A stretch of DNA of 64,000 nucleotides from Micromonospora ureilytica (GTDB lineage: Bacteria; Actinomycetota; Actinomycetes; Mycobacteriales; Micromonosporaceae), in contig NZ_JADOTX010000001.1 in NCBI RefSeq assembly GCF_015751765.1, forward strand, positions 2,790,001 to 2,854,000, given 5' to 3'. Below, in pieces: positions 9,648 through 16,991 of this stretch (the stretch's first letter is position 1; the number at the start of each line of letters is the position of its first letter). The translations under genes and the position numbers were made by a program. The notes beneath the pieces are model-generated. The model was not told where the DNA came from. It saw only the letters and a list, made by a program, of their open reading frames with translations, and did no database searches.

Positions 9648-9992
9648 ATGACCGCGTACGCGCTCGCACACCTCCGCAAGGCACCCATCCACGCCGACGT
9701 GCTGACGTACCTGGAGCGAATCGACGCCACCCTCGCGCCTTTCGCGGGCCGGTTCATCGTCCACGGCGGCGCCATCGACGTCCTGGAGGGCGACTGGCCC
9801 GGCGACGTGATCGTCATCGAGTTCCCCGACCTGACCCAGGCCCGCTCCTGGTACCGGTCCAGCGCCTATCAGGAGATCAAGCCCCTGCGGACGAGGCACC
9901 TCACCGGCGAGGTGACTCTCGTCGACGGAGTCGAGCCCGGCCACGACTCGTCGCAGCTGGCCGCGACCATCCGCCGCGCCACCGAGCGTTGA
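9648..9992 (+). CDS. DUF1330 family protein
   Basis: A 114-residue protein of the DUF1330 family, a ferredoxin-like alpha+beta dimer fold of unknown substrate. Typical segments are MTAYALAHLRK, FIVHGGAIDVLEGDWPGD and VVIEFPDL-type (here VIVIEFPDL) followed by SWYRSSAYQEIKPLR. It is divergent from the MmyB-like regulator that probably controls it. The stop codon (9990-9992) falls at the junction with the IS605 element, whose terminal TCAA (minus strand) is complementary to 9989-9992. The extreme C-terminus may therefore have been altered by the insertion, although the length is normal for the family. Confidence 0.8.
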   Translation: MTAYALAHLRKAPIHADVLTYLERIDATLAPFAGRFIVHGGAIDVLEGDWPGDVIVIEFPDLTQARSWYRSSAYQEIKPLRTRHLTGEVTLVDGVEPGHDSSQLAATIRRATER

Positions 9993-10150
9993 CGTCCTCT
10001 CCGCCTTGAAGGGCGGAGATTCCGGTCTGCTACACCCCCGAAGGGGCAAGCTCCCGGCGGGTTACCGCTTCCCTGCGCGGTGCCGGCACGGGTGCCGGTC
10101 TTACCTGCGCTCCACGGTCGCTGAGGTCCGCCCGTCCGGCGGCCCTGATG
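9989..10150 (-). ncRNA. Putative TnpB guide RNA (omega/reRNA) scaffold
   Basis: In characterised IS605 elements the guide RNA of TnpB comes from the 3' end of tnpB and the right end, with the guide taken from flanking DNA. Here that would run along the minus strand through the tnpB 3' end and the 9999-10018 hairpin, with the guide reading into the DUF1330 3' end (below 9989). The 5' limit given is arbitrary. This is placement by analogy, not an observed transcript. Confidence 0.35.
9999..10018. repeat. IS605 right-end stem-loop
   Basis: CTCCGCC (9999-10005) pairs with GGCGGAG (10012-10018) around a 6-nt loop. On the minus strand it is preceded directly by GAAT and followed after 6 nt by the terminal TCAA. 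Confidence 0.75.
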
Positions 10151-11232
10151 TTCCTGGCGGCGTTCACGTCTCGGTCGTGCAGGCTGCCGCATGGGCAGCC
10201 CCACGTCCGAACGTTGAGCGCCATCTTGTCGTTGATCCGGCCGCAGTCCGAGCACATACGCGTCGACGGGAAGAACCGATCTACCCGGGCAAAGGTACGC
10301 CCGTACCGGGCGGCCTTGTACTCCAACATGGCCGCGAACTGCGACCACCCAGCGTCATGCACCGACTTCGCCAACCGTGTCCGGGCGAGACCGGTCACGC
10401 ACAGGTCCTCGACGAACACCGCTTGGTTGTCGCGGATGATCTGCGTCGAAAGCTTGTGCTGCCAGTCCCGCCGGGTGTCGACCACCCTCGCGTGCGCGCG
10501 GGCGACCTTCCGGACGGCCTTGCCGCGGTTGTTGCTGCCCCGCTGCTTACGGGACAAGCCCCGCTGCAACCGGCGCAGCTTACGGGCTGCACGCCGCAGG
10601 AACTTCGGCGCGCTCACCTTCGCCCCGTCGGACATCACCGCGAAGTGCGTCAACCCCAGATCGATGCCGACCTCCGAAACCAGCTCGGGCAACGCCTGGT
10701 CGGCGGTCTGCACCACGAACGAGGCGAAGTGCCGACCGGCAGCGTCTCGGACCACCGTCACCGACGTCGGCGCAGCCGGCAGCTCCCGCGACCAACGGAC
10801 CTCCACGTCGCCGATCTTCGGCAGCCGCAGCCGACCATTGTCGAGGACCTTGAACCGGGCATTGGCGGTGAACCGGACAGCCTGCCGACTGTCCTTACGG
10901 GACCGGAACCGGGGAGCGGCGACCTTGCCACCCTTGCGCTTGCCCGACAGCGAGGCGAAGAAGGCGCGGTAGGCGGTGTTCAGGTCCGCGAGGGCCTGCT
11001 GCAACACCACCGACGACACCTCGCCCAGCCACGCCCGCTCCGGGGTCAACTTCGCCACCGTAACCCGCTTGGACAACTCGGCGTCCGTCGGATACGACAG
11101 GCCAGCCTCGTGTGCTTCCTGCCGCACGCGCAGCCCGTCGTTGAACACCACCCGCGCGCACCCGAACGCCCTCGCCAACGCCTCACGCTGGACGCCATCC
11201 GGATAGAGCCGGTAGTTGTACCGAAGCAGCAC
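10030..11232 (-). CDS. tnpB: TnpB, IS605-family RNA-guided nuclease
   Basis: Full-length 400-residue TnpB. The RuvC catalytic residues are all present: Asp191 in GIDLGLTHFA, Glu275 in FVEDLCVTGL and Asp355 in HDRDVNAARN. The zinc ribbon is Cys327-Cys330 and Cys346-Cys348 (CSDCG ... CPCG). The N-terminal wedge/REC-like part starts LLRYNYRLYPDGVQ, as usual. TnpB proteins cut DNA under guidance of an RNA from the element's right end and help retain the element at donor sites. The gene is divergent from tnpA, with starts 23 bases apart. Because tnpA is frameshifted, this TnpB may now act without transposition. Nothing in the protein looks decayed. Confidence 0.92.
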   Translation of the reverse strand: MLLRYNYRLYPDGVQREALARAFGCARVVFNDGLRVRQEAHEAGLSYPTDAELSKRVTVAKLTPERAWLGEVSSVVLQQALADLNTAYRAFFASLSGKRKGGKVAAPRFRSRKDSRQAVRFTANARFKVLDNGRLRLPKIGDVEVRWSRELPAAPTSVTVVRDAAGRHFASFVVQTADQALPELVSEVGIDLGLTHFAVMSDGAKVSAPKFLRRAARKLRRLQRGLSRKQRGSNNRGKAVRKVARAHARVVDTRRDWQHKLSTQIIRDNQAVFVEDLCVTGLARTRLAKSVHDAGWSQFAAMLEYKAARYGRTFARVDRFFPSTRMCSDCGRINDKMALNVRTWGCPCGSLHDRDVNAARNIRAAGRADLSDRGAQVRPAPVPAPRREAVTRRELAPSGV

Positions 11233-11255
11233 GGGATCGAATCTAACACCGGTCT

Positions 11256-11671
11256 ATGGTTGACCTCGGAGACATCCACACCGGTAGACACTGCGTTTCG
11301 CGTTACACGCCCACTTGGTCTTCATGACCAAATGCCGGCACCGAGTCTTCTCCAACCAACACCTCAAGCGGATGGAGGAGATCATGCGGACCGTGTGCGC
11401 CGACTTCGAAGGCGAGTTGGTCGAGTTCAACGGCGAAGACAACCACGTCCACCTGCTGGTGAACTTCCCACCCAAGGTCGCCTTGGCGAAACTGGTCAAC
11501 TCCCTCAAAGGTGTGTCCAGCCGGCGGCTGCGCCAACAGTTCCCTGACGTCGCCCGCCACTACTACCGCGCCAACCGCCTGTGGTCAGCGTCGTACTTCG
11601 CCGGCTCCGTCGGCGGTGCACCCCTGAACGTCCTGCAGCAGTACATCGAGCAACAGAACCATCCGACCTAG
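11256..11671 (+). pseudogene. tnpA: tnpA, Y1/HUH transposase of IS200/IS605, frameshifted near its start
   Basis: The ATG at 11256 opens a frame reading VDLGDIHTGRHCV, after which the family sequence continues one frame over as FALHAHLVFMTKCRHRVF and runs to the stop at 11671. The switch lies at the TTT run near 11296-11298 and fits loss of one base. In the first frame translation stops at 11316-11318. The downstream frame keeps the HUH motif (DNHVHLLV) and the catalytic Tyr region (LQQYIEQQ), so only the N-terminus is split. A TTG at 11315 could start a 118-residue product lacking the first beta-strand region. A base-calling error is the other explanation. Confidence 0.7.
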
Positions 11672-11700
11672 GGCACGACCGGGCCTTGACGGCCTCCCAC

Positions 11701-11742
11701 GCGGGCTGGTGCACCGCCCTGAAGAGCGGTGCACCAGCCCGC
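11701..11742. repeat. IS605 tnpA-side (left-end) stem-loop
   Basis: Perfect 17-bp stem (11701-11717 with 11726-11742) around an 8-nt loop. The loop region (CCTGAAGAG) resembles that of the other end (CCTTGAAGGG), and ATTCCGGT follows directly on the plus strand, as at the other hairpin. Confidence 0.75.
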
Positions 11743-11863
11743 ATTCCGGTAGCACATGACCCTCGCCCGCCAGGGTCGACGCACGAGCGCCGTCCCGAAG
11801 AACCGGATGGCTCGCCGCCCTCAGGGCACCCTGACACCGGTCAACCGGCCGTAGTCTCATCGG

Positions 11864-12739
11864 ATGACGGACATCCAGACGCACACACTGGTCATTCCCG
11901 GCGTCGACCTGGTCTATGACGTCCGCGGCCCGCTACCCCCCGCTGGCGCCCACCGTGCGCTGCTCATGATCGGCCAACCGATGACGGCGGAGGGCTTCAC
12001 CGCGCTCGCCCCGCACTTCACGGACCGCACGGTCCTCACCTACGACCCGCGCGGTCTGGGCCGCAGTGTCCGCAAGGACGGTCGGTCCGACCACACGCCG
12101 CAGCAGCAGGCCGCCGACCTGCACGCGCTCGTCGAGGCGCTCGACGTCGGTCCGGTCGACGTGATCGCCAGCAGCGGGGGCGCGGTGACCGCACTCGAAC
12201 TGGTCGCCACCCACCCCGACGACGTGGCCACCCTGGTGGCGCACGAACCGCCGATCAACGCCGTGCTCCCCGACGCAACGGCCGCCGAACGCGCCCGAGC
12301 CGGCTTCTACGACGCGTACCAGGCGAAGGGCTCGGGTGCGGGGATGGCCGCGTTCATCGCGATGACGTCCTGGCAGGGCGAGTTCACCGATGCCTACTTC
12401 GCCCAGCCCACCCCCGACCCGGCGATGTTCGGCATGGCCGCCGACGACGACGGCAACCGCGACGATCCGCTGCTGTCGCAGAGCTCGTGGGCGATCACCG
12501 ACTACCGCCCCGACGCGGGTGTGCTCACTGCCGCGCCCACCCGCATCGTGGTCGCGGTCGGCGAGGAGTCGGCCGGAACGTACACCGCTCGCACCGCCCT
12601 GGGCCTCGCAGCGCTGCTCGGCCAGGAGGCCGTGGTGTTCCCGAGCCACCACGGCGGGTTCCTCGGCGGCGAGTTCGGCTACGCGGGCAAGCCCGAGGAG
12701 TTCGCCGCGCGGCTGCGGGAGGTGCTGGACGCCGGCTGA
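11864..12739 (+). CDS. Alpha/beta-hydrolase fold protein
   Basis: A 291-residue cytoplasmic hydrolase of the alpha/beta fold. LLMIGQPMTAEGF marks the oxyanion region, TYDPRGLGRS the strand-4 turn, and VDVIASSGGAVTALELV the nucleophile elbow. The elbow reads A-S-S-G-G, so Ala replaces the first Gly of G-x-S-x-G. The catalytic His is probably in SHHGGFLGG near residue 267. Proteins like this act on small esters, epoxides or haloalkanes; the substrate is not evident here. It stands alone just outside the IS element. Confidence 0.8.
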   Translation: MTDIQTHTLVIPGVDLVYDVRGPLPPAGAHRALLMIGQPMTAEGFTALAPHFTDRTVLTYDPRGLGRSVRKDGRSDHTPQQQAADLHALVEALDVGPVDVIASSGGAVTALELVATHPDDVATLVAHEPPINAVLPDATAAERARAGFYDAYQAKGSGAGMAAFIAMTSWQGEFTDAYFAQPTPDPAMFGMAADDDGNRDDPLLSQSSWAITDYRPDAGVLTAAPTRIVVAVGEESAGTYTARTALGLAALLGQEAVVFPSHHGGFLGGEFGYAGKPEEFAARLREVLDAG

Positions 12740-12865
12740 CCCCTGCTCAAACGAGCAGGAGACCGGAACTCGTGCAGGTGGCCCGACCAGCCGTATGGTG
12801 AGAGGCGGAGACGACGATCAGCCGTCTTCGATTGAACGCCACCCGCGGCGGTCGAGGAGAACGAG

Positions 12866-13264
12866 ATGATTGATCTGGCTTCCGTCGGCGCAATCGTGGG
12901 TGTCCTGCTCGTCGGTCTCGTGGTCCTGGTCCGCAAGCCGGCCGACACCCGGTCGGTACTCAGATGGTCGGCCCTGGCGATCACCGTGCTGGTGGCCGCC
13001 GCGCTGACCCCCTTCACCGTGGACGACTCGGGCGCCGCCGCCACCTATCTGCTCGGCGTTCCCGTTGTCACGGCGCTGCTGCCCGTTCTCGCGCAGCGGA
13101 TCGGTCGGCTGGCCCTGGTCGCCGATCTGGTGGCCGCGCTCGTCCTCACCGGATGGGGTCTGCTGCTCGGGCTGGGCATCGGTGGCGCGTTCCTGCCGGC
13201 GGTGATACTCCTGATCGCCAGCGCCGCGGGCACCTGGGCGCCGCGACCGTCCACAGCCGCGTGA
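12866..13264 (+). CDS. Small four-helix membrane protein, function unknown
   Basis: A 132-residue protein that is almost wholly hydrophobic, with four predicted membrane helices (about 6-23, 33-49, 59-78 and 85-122, the last long enough to be split). There are no charged clusters other than RKPADTR after the first helix. A GGTCGAGGAGAACGAG segment upstream provides the ribosome-binding site. It converges with the next membrane protein gene, 15 bases away. No family is recognised. Confidence 0.7.
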   Translation: MIDLASVGAIVGVLLVGLVVLVRKPADTRSVLRWSALAITVLVAAALTPFTVDDSGAAATYLLGVPVVTALLPVLAQRIGRLALVADLVAALVLTGWGLLLGLGIGGAFLPAVILLIASAAGTWAPRPSTAA

Positions 13265-13279
13265 CCGGGTGACTCGCCG

Positions 13280-13669
13280 TCAGCCGTCCGGGGTGAACAA
13301 CCCCTGGACGCCGACGATGATCGCGATGAGGCCGAAGATCGCGAGCAACAGCCGGACGCCGGTGGCACCGTCCGACCGCTCGTCGCGCGGTGTCGACCGC
13401 CCGGTCAGCCGGCCCCACAACAGGGCGAGCCCCACACCGATCCCCACCACCTCGAAGTGGAACACCCGGGGCCCGGACACCAGGTGGACGATGAGGTAAT
13501 AGCCGCCGGTCACCAGCGCCACGAGCCCGACCACCCACGCGATCGGGGCGGCCCGACCGGCGAGGCGGCCCAGGTCGTCACCGACCCGTGGCAGCAGCCG
13601 CAGCACCGCGACGGCGAGCAGGAAGCCACCGACGATGTTGGCGAGGTCGAGCAGCAGAGCCATAATCAC
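13280..13669 (-). CDS. Small membrane protein, function unknown
   Basis: A 129-residue protein with about four membrane helices (near 5-25, 42-62, 71-87 and 107-125) and a short charged loop TGRSTPRDERSDG before the last helix. The start may be the GTG at 13669 (GGAG 8 nt upstream) or the ATG two codons later. It resembles no family I can name. It faces the 12866-13264 gene, also a small membrane protein, but they are on opposite strands and need not be related. Confidence 0.65.
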   Translation of the reverse strand: MIMALLLDLANIVGGFLLAVAVLRLLPRVGDDLGRLAGRAAPIAWVVGLVALVTGGYYLIVHLVSGPRVFHFEVVGIGVGLALLWGRLTGRSTPRDERSDGATGVRLLLAIFGLIAIIVGVQGLFTPDG

Positions 13670-13702
13670 GAGGAGTCTCCGTCGATCGGGTGATCAGCCG
13701 GT

Positions 13703-13755
13703 GGGAGCGTACCCATGGACCCGGTCGGTTGAAACGACCCGGACGGCACGCTCCC
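13703..13755 (-). terminator. Nested stem-loop after the sigma factor operon
   Basis: Outer 8-bp arms GGGAGCGT (13703-13710) and ACGCTCCC (13748-13755) enclose an inner hairpin with CCGGTCG and CGACC arms. It lies 35 bases beyond the stop of the HAF-repeat gene. Confidence 0.45.
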
Positions 13756-13789
13756 GGCACGCACCGCGACGGACTTCGGGCTGGGCCCC

Positions 13790-14968
13790 TCAGCGTTTGC
13801 AGCGCCACACCAGCGGCCGCCACGCCTCGTTCTCGTGGACGGCACCGACCACCGTCAGACCGTCGTCGCTGATCGCTTCGGCCGTGTACGTGCCCGCCTC
13901 GGTCGCCCGCACCTCGGGCCGGCCCGGCAACCGGCGGGAGGTGCCATCCGGGGCCACGACCAGCGGCGCACCGTCGACGACCAGCACCTCACCATTGCCG
14001 GCGACGCCGCTCGCCCCCGGGAAGGGCAGCAGGCTCACCGCTCCGGTGGCGAGATTCCACAGCACCGGCAGCATCTGCACGAGGCTGTTGCGCCGGCCGC
14101 CGGGAACCATGCCGATCGCCCATTCGCCGTGCGCCGAGTCGACCGACGCCCGCGGGTAGCCGTCGGGCACCGCCAGCGCCGCCCCGACGCCCTGCGGCGT
14201 CCACCGGTAGGGTCGATCGCCCACCGTGCCGACGATCGTGCCGTCCTCGGTGATCCCGGTCGCAGACGATCCCCGTTGGCCGACCATCCGGTACTTCTGG
14301 GGCTGGTCCGTCGACCACAGCACGGCCTGGTGCGAGTCGTCGGACCTGCGGGCGGTCCCGACGATGTCGCCCCGGCCATTGACGGCGTGCACGAGCACCG
14401 CGTCGTAGCCGGTCGGGGTGGCCAGGAAGCGCAACTTCCCATCCCGGTACAGCCAGCCGGTGCCATCGCCGTTGGTGCCGACCACATCGCCACTGGCGTT
14501 GACCGCGGCCGCGTGCCGCGCGGCAGCCGGCAGGACAACCGGCCGGCCGTCGGTCCACCGCACGACCCGCCCGTCCTCCTGCCCGGTTCCGATGTCACCG
14601 ACGATGTGCCGCCCGGTGGGGTCGACTCCGTTGGCCACCGCGACCGGACCGCCGACCGGCTGCGACAGCCACTCCGCCTGGCAGGTGACCGGCGGGCGCG
14701 GAGCGGCCGACCCGGTTTCGGCGGGTGACACCGCGAGCGCCGACGTGGCAGGAGCCGGCGGGCTGGCGGTCCCCCCAACCTGAACGGCACCCACGGCGCC
14801 CACGACACCGACCCCGGCGAGCACCGTCAGCGCGGCGATCCCGCCGACGCGCCGACGCTGGCGGCGACGCCGGCCGTCGCGGACCGCCCGGCCCAGGTCG
14901 ACCCGCGACTCGGGTACCGGCACCGACCGCAGCAGCTCGGCGATCCGCTGATCGTCCACCGTGGTCAT
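13790..14968 (-). CDS. Membrane-anchored HAF-repeat protein, probable anti-sigma partner
   Basis: A 392-residue protein. The first 50 residues are charged and cytoplasmic (DQRIAELLRSVPVPESRV, then an Arg-rich stretch), followed by one membrane helix at about 53-75. The remaining 310 residues lie outside and consist of repeated short strands such as GVDPTGRHIVGDIG, AVNASGDVVGTNGDG, AVNGRGDIVGTA and GITEDGTIVGTVG. These match the extracellular HAF repeats (a propeller-like fold). The ATG overlaps the stop of the SigE-type sigma gene (ATGA), with GAGGAG 7 nt upstream. Position and topology suggest a membrane anti-sigma factor that senses something outside; no canonical zinc anti-sigma motif is visible. 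Confidence 0.75.
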   Translation of the reverse strand: MTTVDDQRIAELLRSVPVPESRVDLGRAVRDGRRRRQRRRVGGIAALTVLAGVGVVGAVGAVQVGGTASPPAPATSALAVSPAETGSAAPRPPVTCQAEWLSQPVGGPVAVANGVDPTGRHIVGDIGTGQEDGRVVRWTDGRPVVLPAAARHAAAVNASGDVVGTNGDGTGWLYRDGKLRFLATPTGYDAVLVHAVNGRGDIVGTARRSDDSHQAVLWSTDQPQKYRMVGQRGSSATGITEDGTIVGTVGDRPYRWTPQGVGAALAVPDGYPRASVDSAHGEWAIGMVPGGRRNSLVQMLPVLWNLATGAVSLLPFPGASGVAGNGEVLVVDGAPLVVAPDGTSRRLPGRPEVRATEAGTYTAEAISDDGLTVVGAVHENEAWRPLVWRCKR

Positions 14969-15480
14969 CTCGGACTCCTCACTGACATCTCGGTGACGTC
15001 GAGCACCTGGCGAACGGCCGCCAACGCCCGAGCCGTCTGCGATTTCACGTTGCCCTCGGAGCAGTCCATCGCGGCGGCCGTGTCGGCCAGCGACAGGTCG
15101 CACAGGAACCGCAGGACCAGCACGGTGCGCTGGCCGCGCGGGAGGCGAGCGAGCGCGGCGAGCAGGCTGTCCCGCTCGGCCAGGTCGTCATGCGGCGTCA
15201 CCGGCGAGCGCTCCGGCTCCGGCACCCACCCCAGCAGCCGGACCTTCGCCCAACTCAACCGCTTCTCATCGACGAGCTTGTGCACAAGCATCCGATGCAC
15301 GTACGCGTCGACGTTGTCGGCCCGGCTGACCCGGCGCCAGTTCACGTAGAGCGCCGTGACCGTCTGCTGCACCACGTCGTCGGCCAGATGGGCGTCGCCG
15401 CACATCAGGAACGCGGTCCGATGCAGGCTCGGCAGTCGCGCGGAGACGTACTCCACGAACTCACCCTCGGCATCCACCAT
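14965..15480 (-). CDS. SigE-family ECF RNA polymerase sigma factor
   Basis: A 171-residue extracytoplasmic-function sigma factor of the actinobacterial SigE group (typical length about 170). Region 2 spans roughly 8-75, with LHRTAFLMCGDAHLADDVVQ and the promoter-melting segment. Region 4 spans about 105-160, with LPRGQRTVLVLRFLCDLSLA and the recognition helix around CSEGNVKSQTARALAAVR. Translation is coupled to the downstream membrane protein through a 4-base overlap. ECF sigma factors are usually held by a co-transcribed anti-sigma factor, which fits the downstream gene. The inducing signal is unknown. Confidence 0.9.
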   Translation of the reverse strand: MVDAEGEFVEYVSARLPSLHRTAFLMCGDAHLADDVVQQTVTALYVNWRRVSRADNVDAYVHRMLVHKLVDEKRLSWAKVRLLGWVPEPERSPVTPHDDLAERDSLLAALARLPRGQRTVLVLRFLCDLSLADTAAAMDCSEGNVKSQTARALAAVRQVLDVTEMSVRSPR

Positions 15481-15895
15481 CGAGGCTCCCTCCTCCGCAA
15501 GCTCGACGGGACCGGACGACCATCAGGTTGCGTCCCCGTCGAAGAAGGCGGGAAGCCCTAGCCGACGGCGGTGGTCAACCGGCGGACCGCCTCGGTGATG
15601 AGCTCCGGCGCGGTGGCCAGGTTCCAGCCCGCGTCCGGCTGAACGCCCCGGGCCACCGCTGATTCGTCCACTGTGGTTGTACCGGAAGGACTTTCCGACG
15701 CTATCGCGCATTGACCAGCGTCTTTGCGTGTGGACTCCGATCCGTTTCGGAATAAACGTCGAAAGAATGCTGCGGGCCGCTGGTTCGTAACCTAGGCTCC
15801 GGATTGCCCACACCGACGGCCCGCCCTCACGCCGTGCCAGCCACCGAACCTCGCACGCCGGCCATCGCAACCCTCGACGCCGATTGGAGTATTCG
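15481..15895. other. Divergent intergenic region between the sigma factor and SMP-30 genes
   Basis: About 415 bases. It must hold the promoters of both divergent genes. A short minus-strand frame at 15558-15671 looks like a gene remnant. The part at 15670-15880 is less GC-rich than its surroundings, as expected for promoter DNA. No clear operator repeat was seen. Confidence 0.45.
15558..15671 (-). pseudogene. Possible 3' remnant of a gene (37 codons)
   Basis: From a GTG at 15671 the frame gives a 37-residue peptide containing GVQPDAGWNLATAPELI, with normal-looking protein composition and a TAG stop. There is no ribosome-binding site, and the frame is closed shortly upstream. It reads like the C-terminal tail of a larger protein left behind after deletion. 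It could also be a chance frame. Confidence 0.25.
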
Positions 15896-16939
15896 ATGAC
15901 CTGGCGTCCCACCATTGCCGCACTTGCCGGCCTGTGCCTTGCGGTCAGCGCCACCACACTGCCCGCCGGTGCTGCCGCCGCTGAGCATGTTAGCGCTCAC
16001 GCCGCGCTCGCCGGCCCGCCCGGCGCACCGCCCGGAGTCTGCCCGACGGGGGCCAGCTACGGCTCACCGCTGCCGGCCGGCACCCTGACGGCTCCACGAA
16101 TCCAGGGCGGGTTCACCTTCCTCGAAGGGCCGGTCTGGGTCGCCGACGGCGGCTACCTGCTGATGTCCGACATGGCCGGCGGCACCGGGCCGTACAACGT
16201 CCAGCCGTCGACGATCCGCCGGTTCACCCCGCCGGCGACCTTCGACACGTTCATCGCCAACTCCGGCAGCAACGGGCTGGCACTCAGCGCCGACGGCCAG
16301 CAGCTCGTCGCGGCCACCCACGACCAGCGGAACGTGTCCGCGTACCAGCTGAGCGACCAGGCCCGCAGCACCGTCGCACCGAACTACCAGGGCCGGGCCT
16401 TCAATTCGCCGAACGACGTGGCGGTCCGATCCGACGGCGTCGTCTACTTCACCGACCCCAACTTCCAGCGCGGCAACCGCCCGGACCAGATGAGCGGGCG
16501 TACCAGCGTCTTCCGCGTCTCCGGTGGTCAGGTGTCGCTGGTCGACGACCGGTTGCGCCAACCCAACGGCATCTCGCTCTCGCCGGACGGGTCCACGCTG
16601 TACGTGGGCGCCTACTCCGAGAACAAGATCTACAAGTACGCGGTCCAGCCGGACGGCAGTGTCGGTGCCCGCAGTGTCTTCGTGAACTACATCGGCGGCC
16701 CGGACGGCGGCACCATCGACTGCGCCGGCAACGTGTACTGGACCTCGGGCGGCGACTCCCTGGTCCACGTCTACTCCCCCACGGGCACCCAACTCGGCAC
16801 CATCCGATCCGGCAGCTCCGGCACTACCAATGTGGCGTTCGGCGGCCCCGACCGGCAGACCCTCTTCGTCACGTCGGGTCGGTGGGGCGACTCCGGCCTG
16901 TACAGCGTGCGGCTCAACGTCCCCGGATACCCGTACTGA
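15896..16939 (+). CDS. Secreted SMP-30/gluconolactonase-like beta-propeller protein
   Basis: A 347-residue protein with a Sec signal peptide (MTWRPTIAALAGLCLAV onward, cleavage probably after GAAAA near residue 33) and a six-bladed propeller of the SMP-30/gluconolactonase/LRE family. Recognisable blade segments are FTFLEGPVWVADGG (metal-binding Glu), FNSPNDVAVRSDGVVYFTDPNF and LRQPNGISLSPDGSTLYVG (Asn and Asp ligands). Such enzymes hydrolyse sugar lactones or related esters with a divalent metal. The ATG at 15896 has GGAG 5 nt upstream; a TTG four codons earlier is less likely. The lactone product of the PQQ-type sugar dehydrogenase at 46853 would be a plausible substrate, but that link is only inferred. 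Confidence 0.8.
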   Translation: MTWRPTIAALAGLCLAVSATTLPAGAAAAEHVSAHAALAGPPGAPPGVCPTGASYGSPLPAGTLTAPRIQGGFTFLEGPVWVADGGYLLMSDMAGGTGPYNVQPSTIRRFTPPATFDTFIANSGSNGLALSADGQQLVAATHDQRNVSAYQLSDQARSTVAPNYQGRAFNSPNDVAVRSDGVVYFTDPNFQRGNRPDQMSGRTSVFRVSGGQVSLVDDRLRQPNGISLSPDGSTLYVGAYSENKIYKYAVQPDGSVGARSVFVNYIGGPDGGTIDCAGNVYWTSGGDSLVHVYSPTGTQLGTIRSGSSGTTNVAFGGPDRQTLFVTSGRWGDSGLYSVRLNVPGYPY

Positions 16940-16953
16940 GCGACGGCTGGAGG

Positions 16954-16991
16954 GCGTGCCGCTCTCGTCGTAGCCCGACGTGGCGGCACGC
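16954..16991. terminator. Stem-loop between convergent genes
   Basis: 9-bp perfect arms (16954-16962 and 16983-16991) with a 20-nt loop. It sits between the SMP-30 stop and the stop of the facing membrane protein gene, and reaches the latter's stop codon. Confidence 0.4.

Larger units (their letters stand above)
9989..11755 (-). mobile_element. IS200/IS605-family element (tnpB plus frameshifted tnpA)
   Basis: About 1.77 kb holding divergent tnpA and tnpB genes, the IS605 arrangement. The right end lies at the left of the window: on the minus strand a GAAT tetranucleotide directly precedes a 7-bp hairpin (9999-10018) and the element ends in TCAA at 9989. GAAT guide and TCAA cleavage site are the same pair described for IS608. 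The tnpA-side end has a 17-bp hairpin (11701-11742), also preceded by GAAT. Its outer boundary is inferred near 11755. Both hairpins share the adjoining octamer ATTCCGGT on the plus strand. The element makes no target duplication, as expected for this family. Confidence 0.75.

Noticed and set aside
13702..13715. TGGGAGCGTACCCA as a second CebR-like box
   Set aside because: Only 12 of 14 bases match and its left half pairs with 13748-13755 in a stem-loop, so it is better read as part of a terminator.
15523..15957. 144-codon minus-strand frame overlapping the SMP-30 start
   Set aside because: Arg/Gly/Ser-rich, no ribosome-binding site, overlaps a well-supported signal peptide-coding region.
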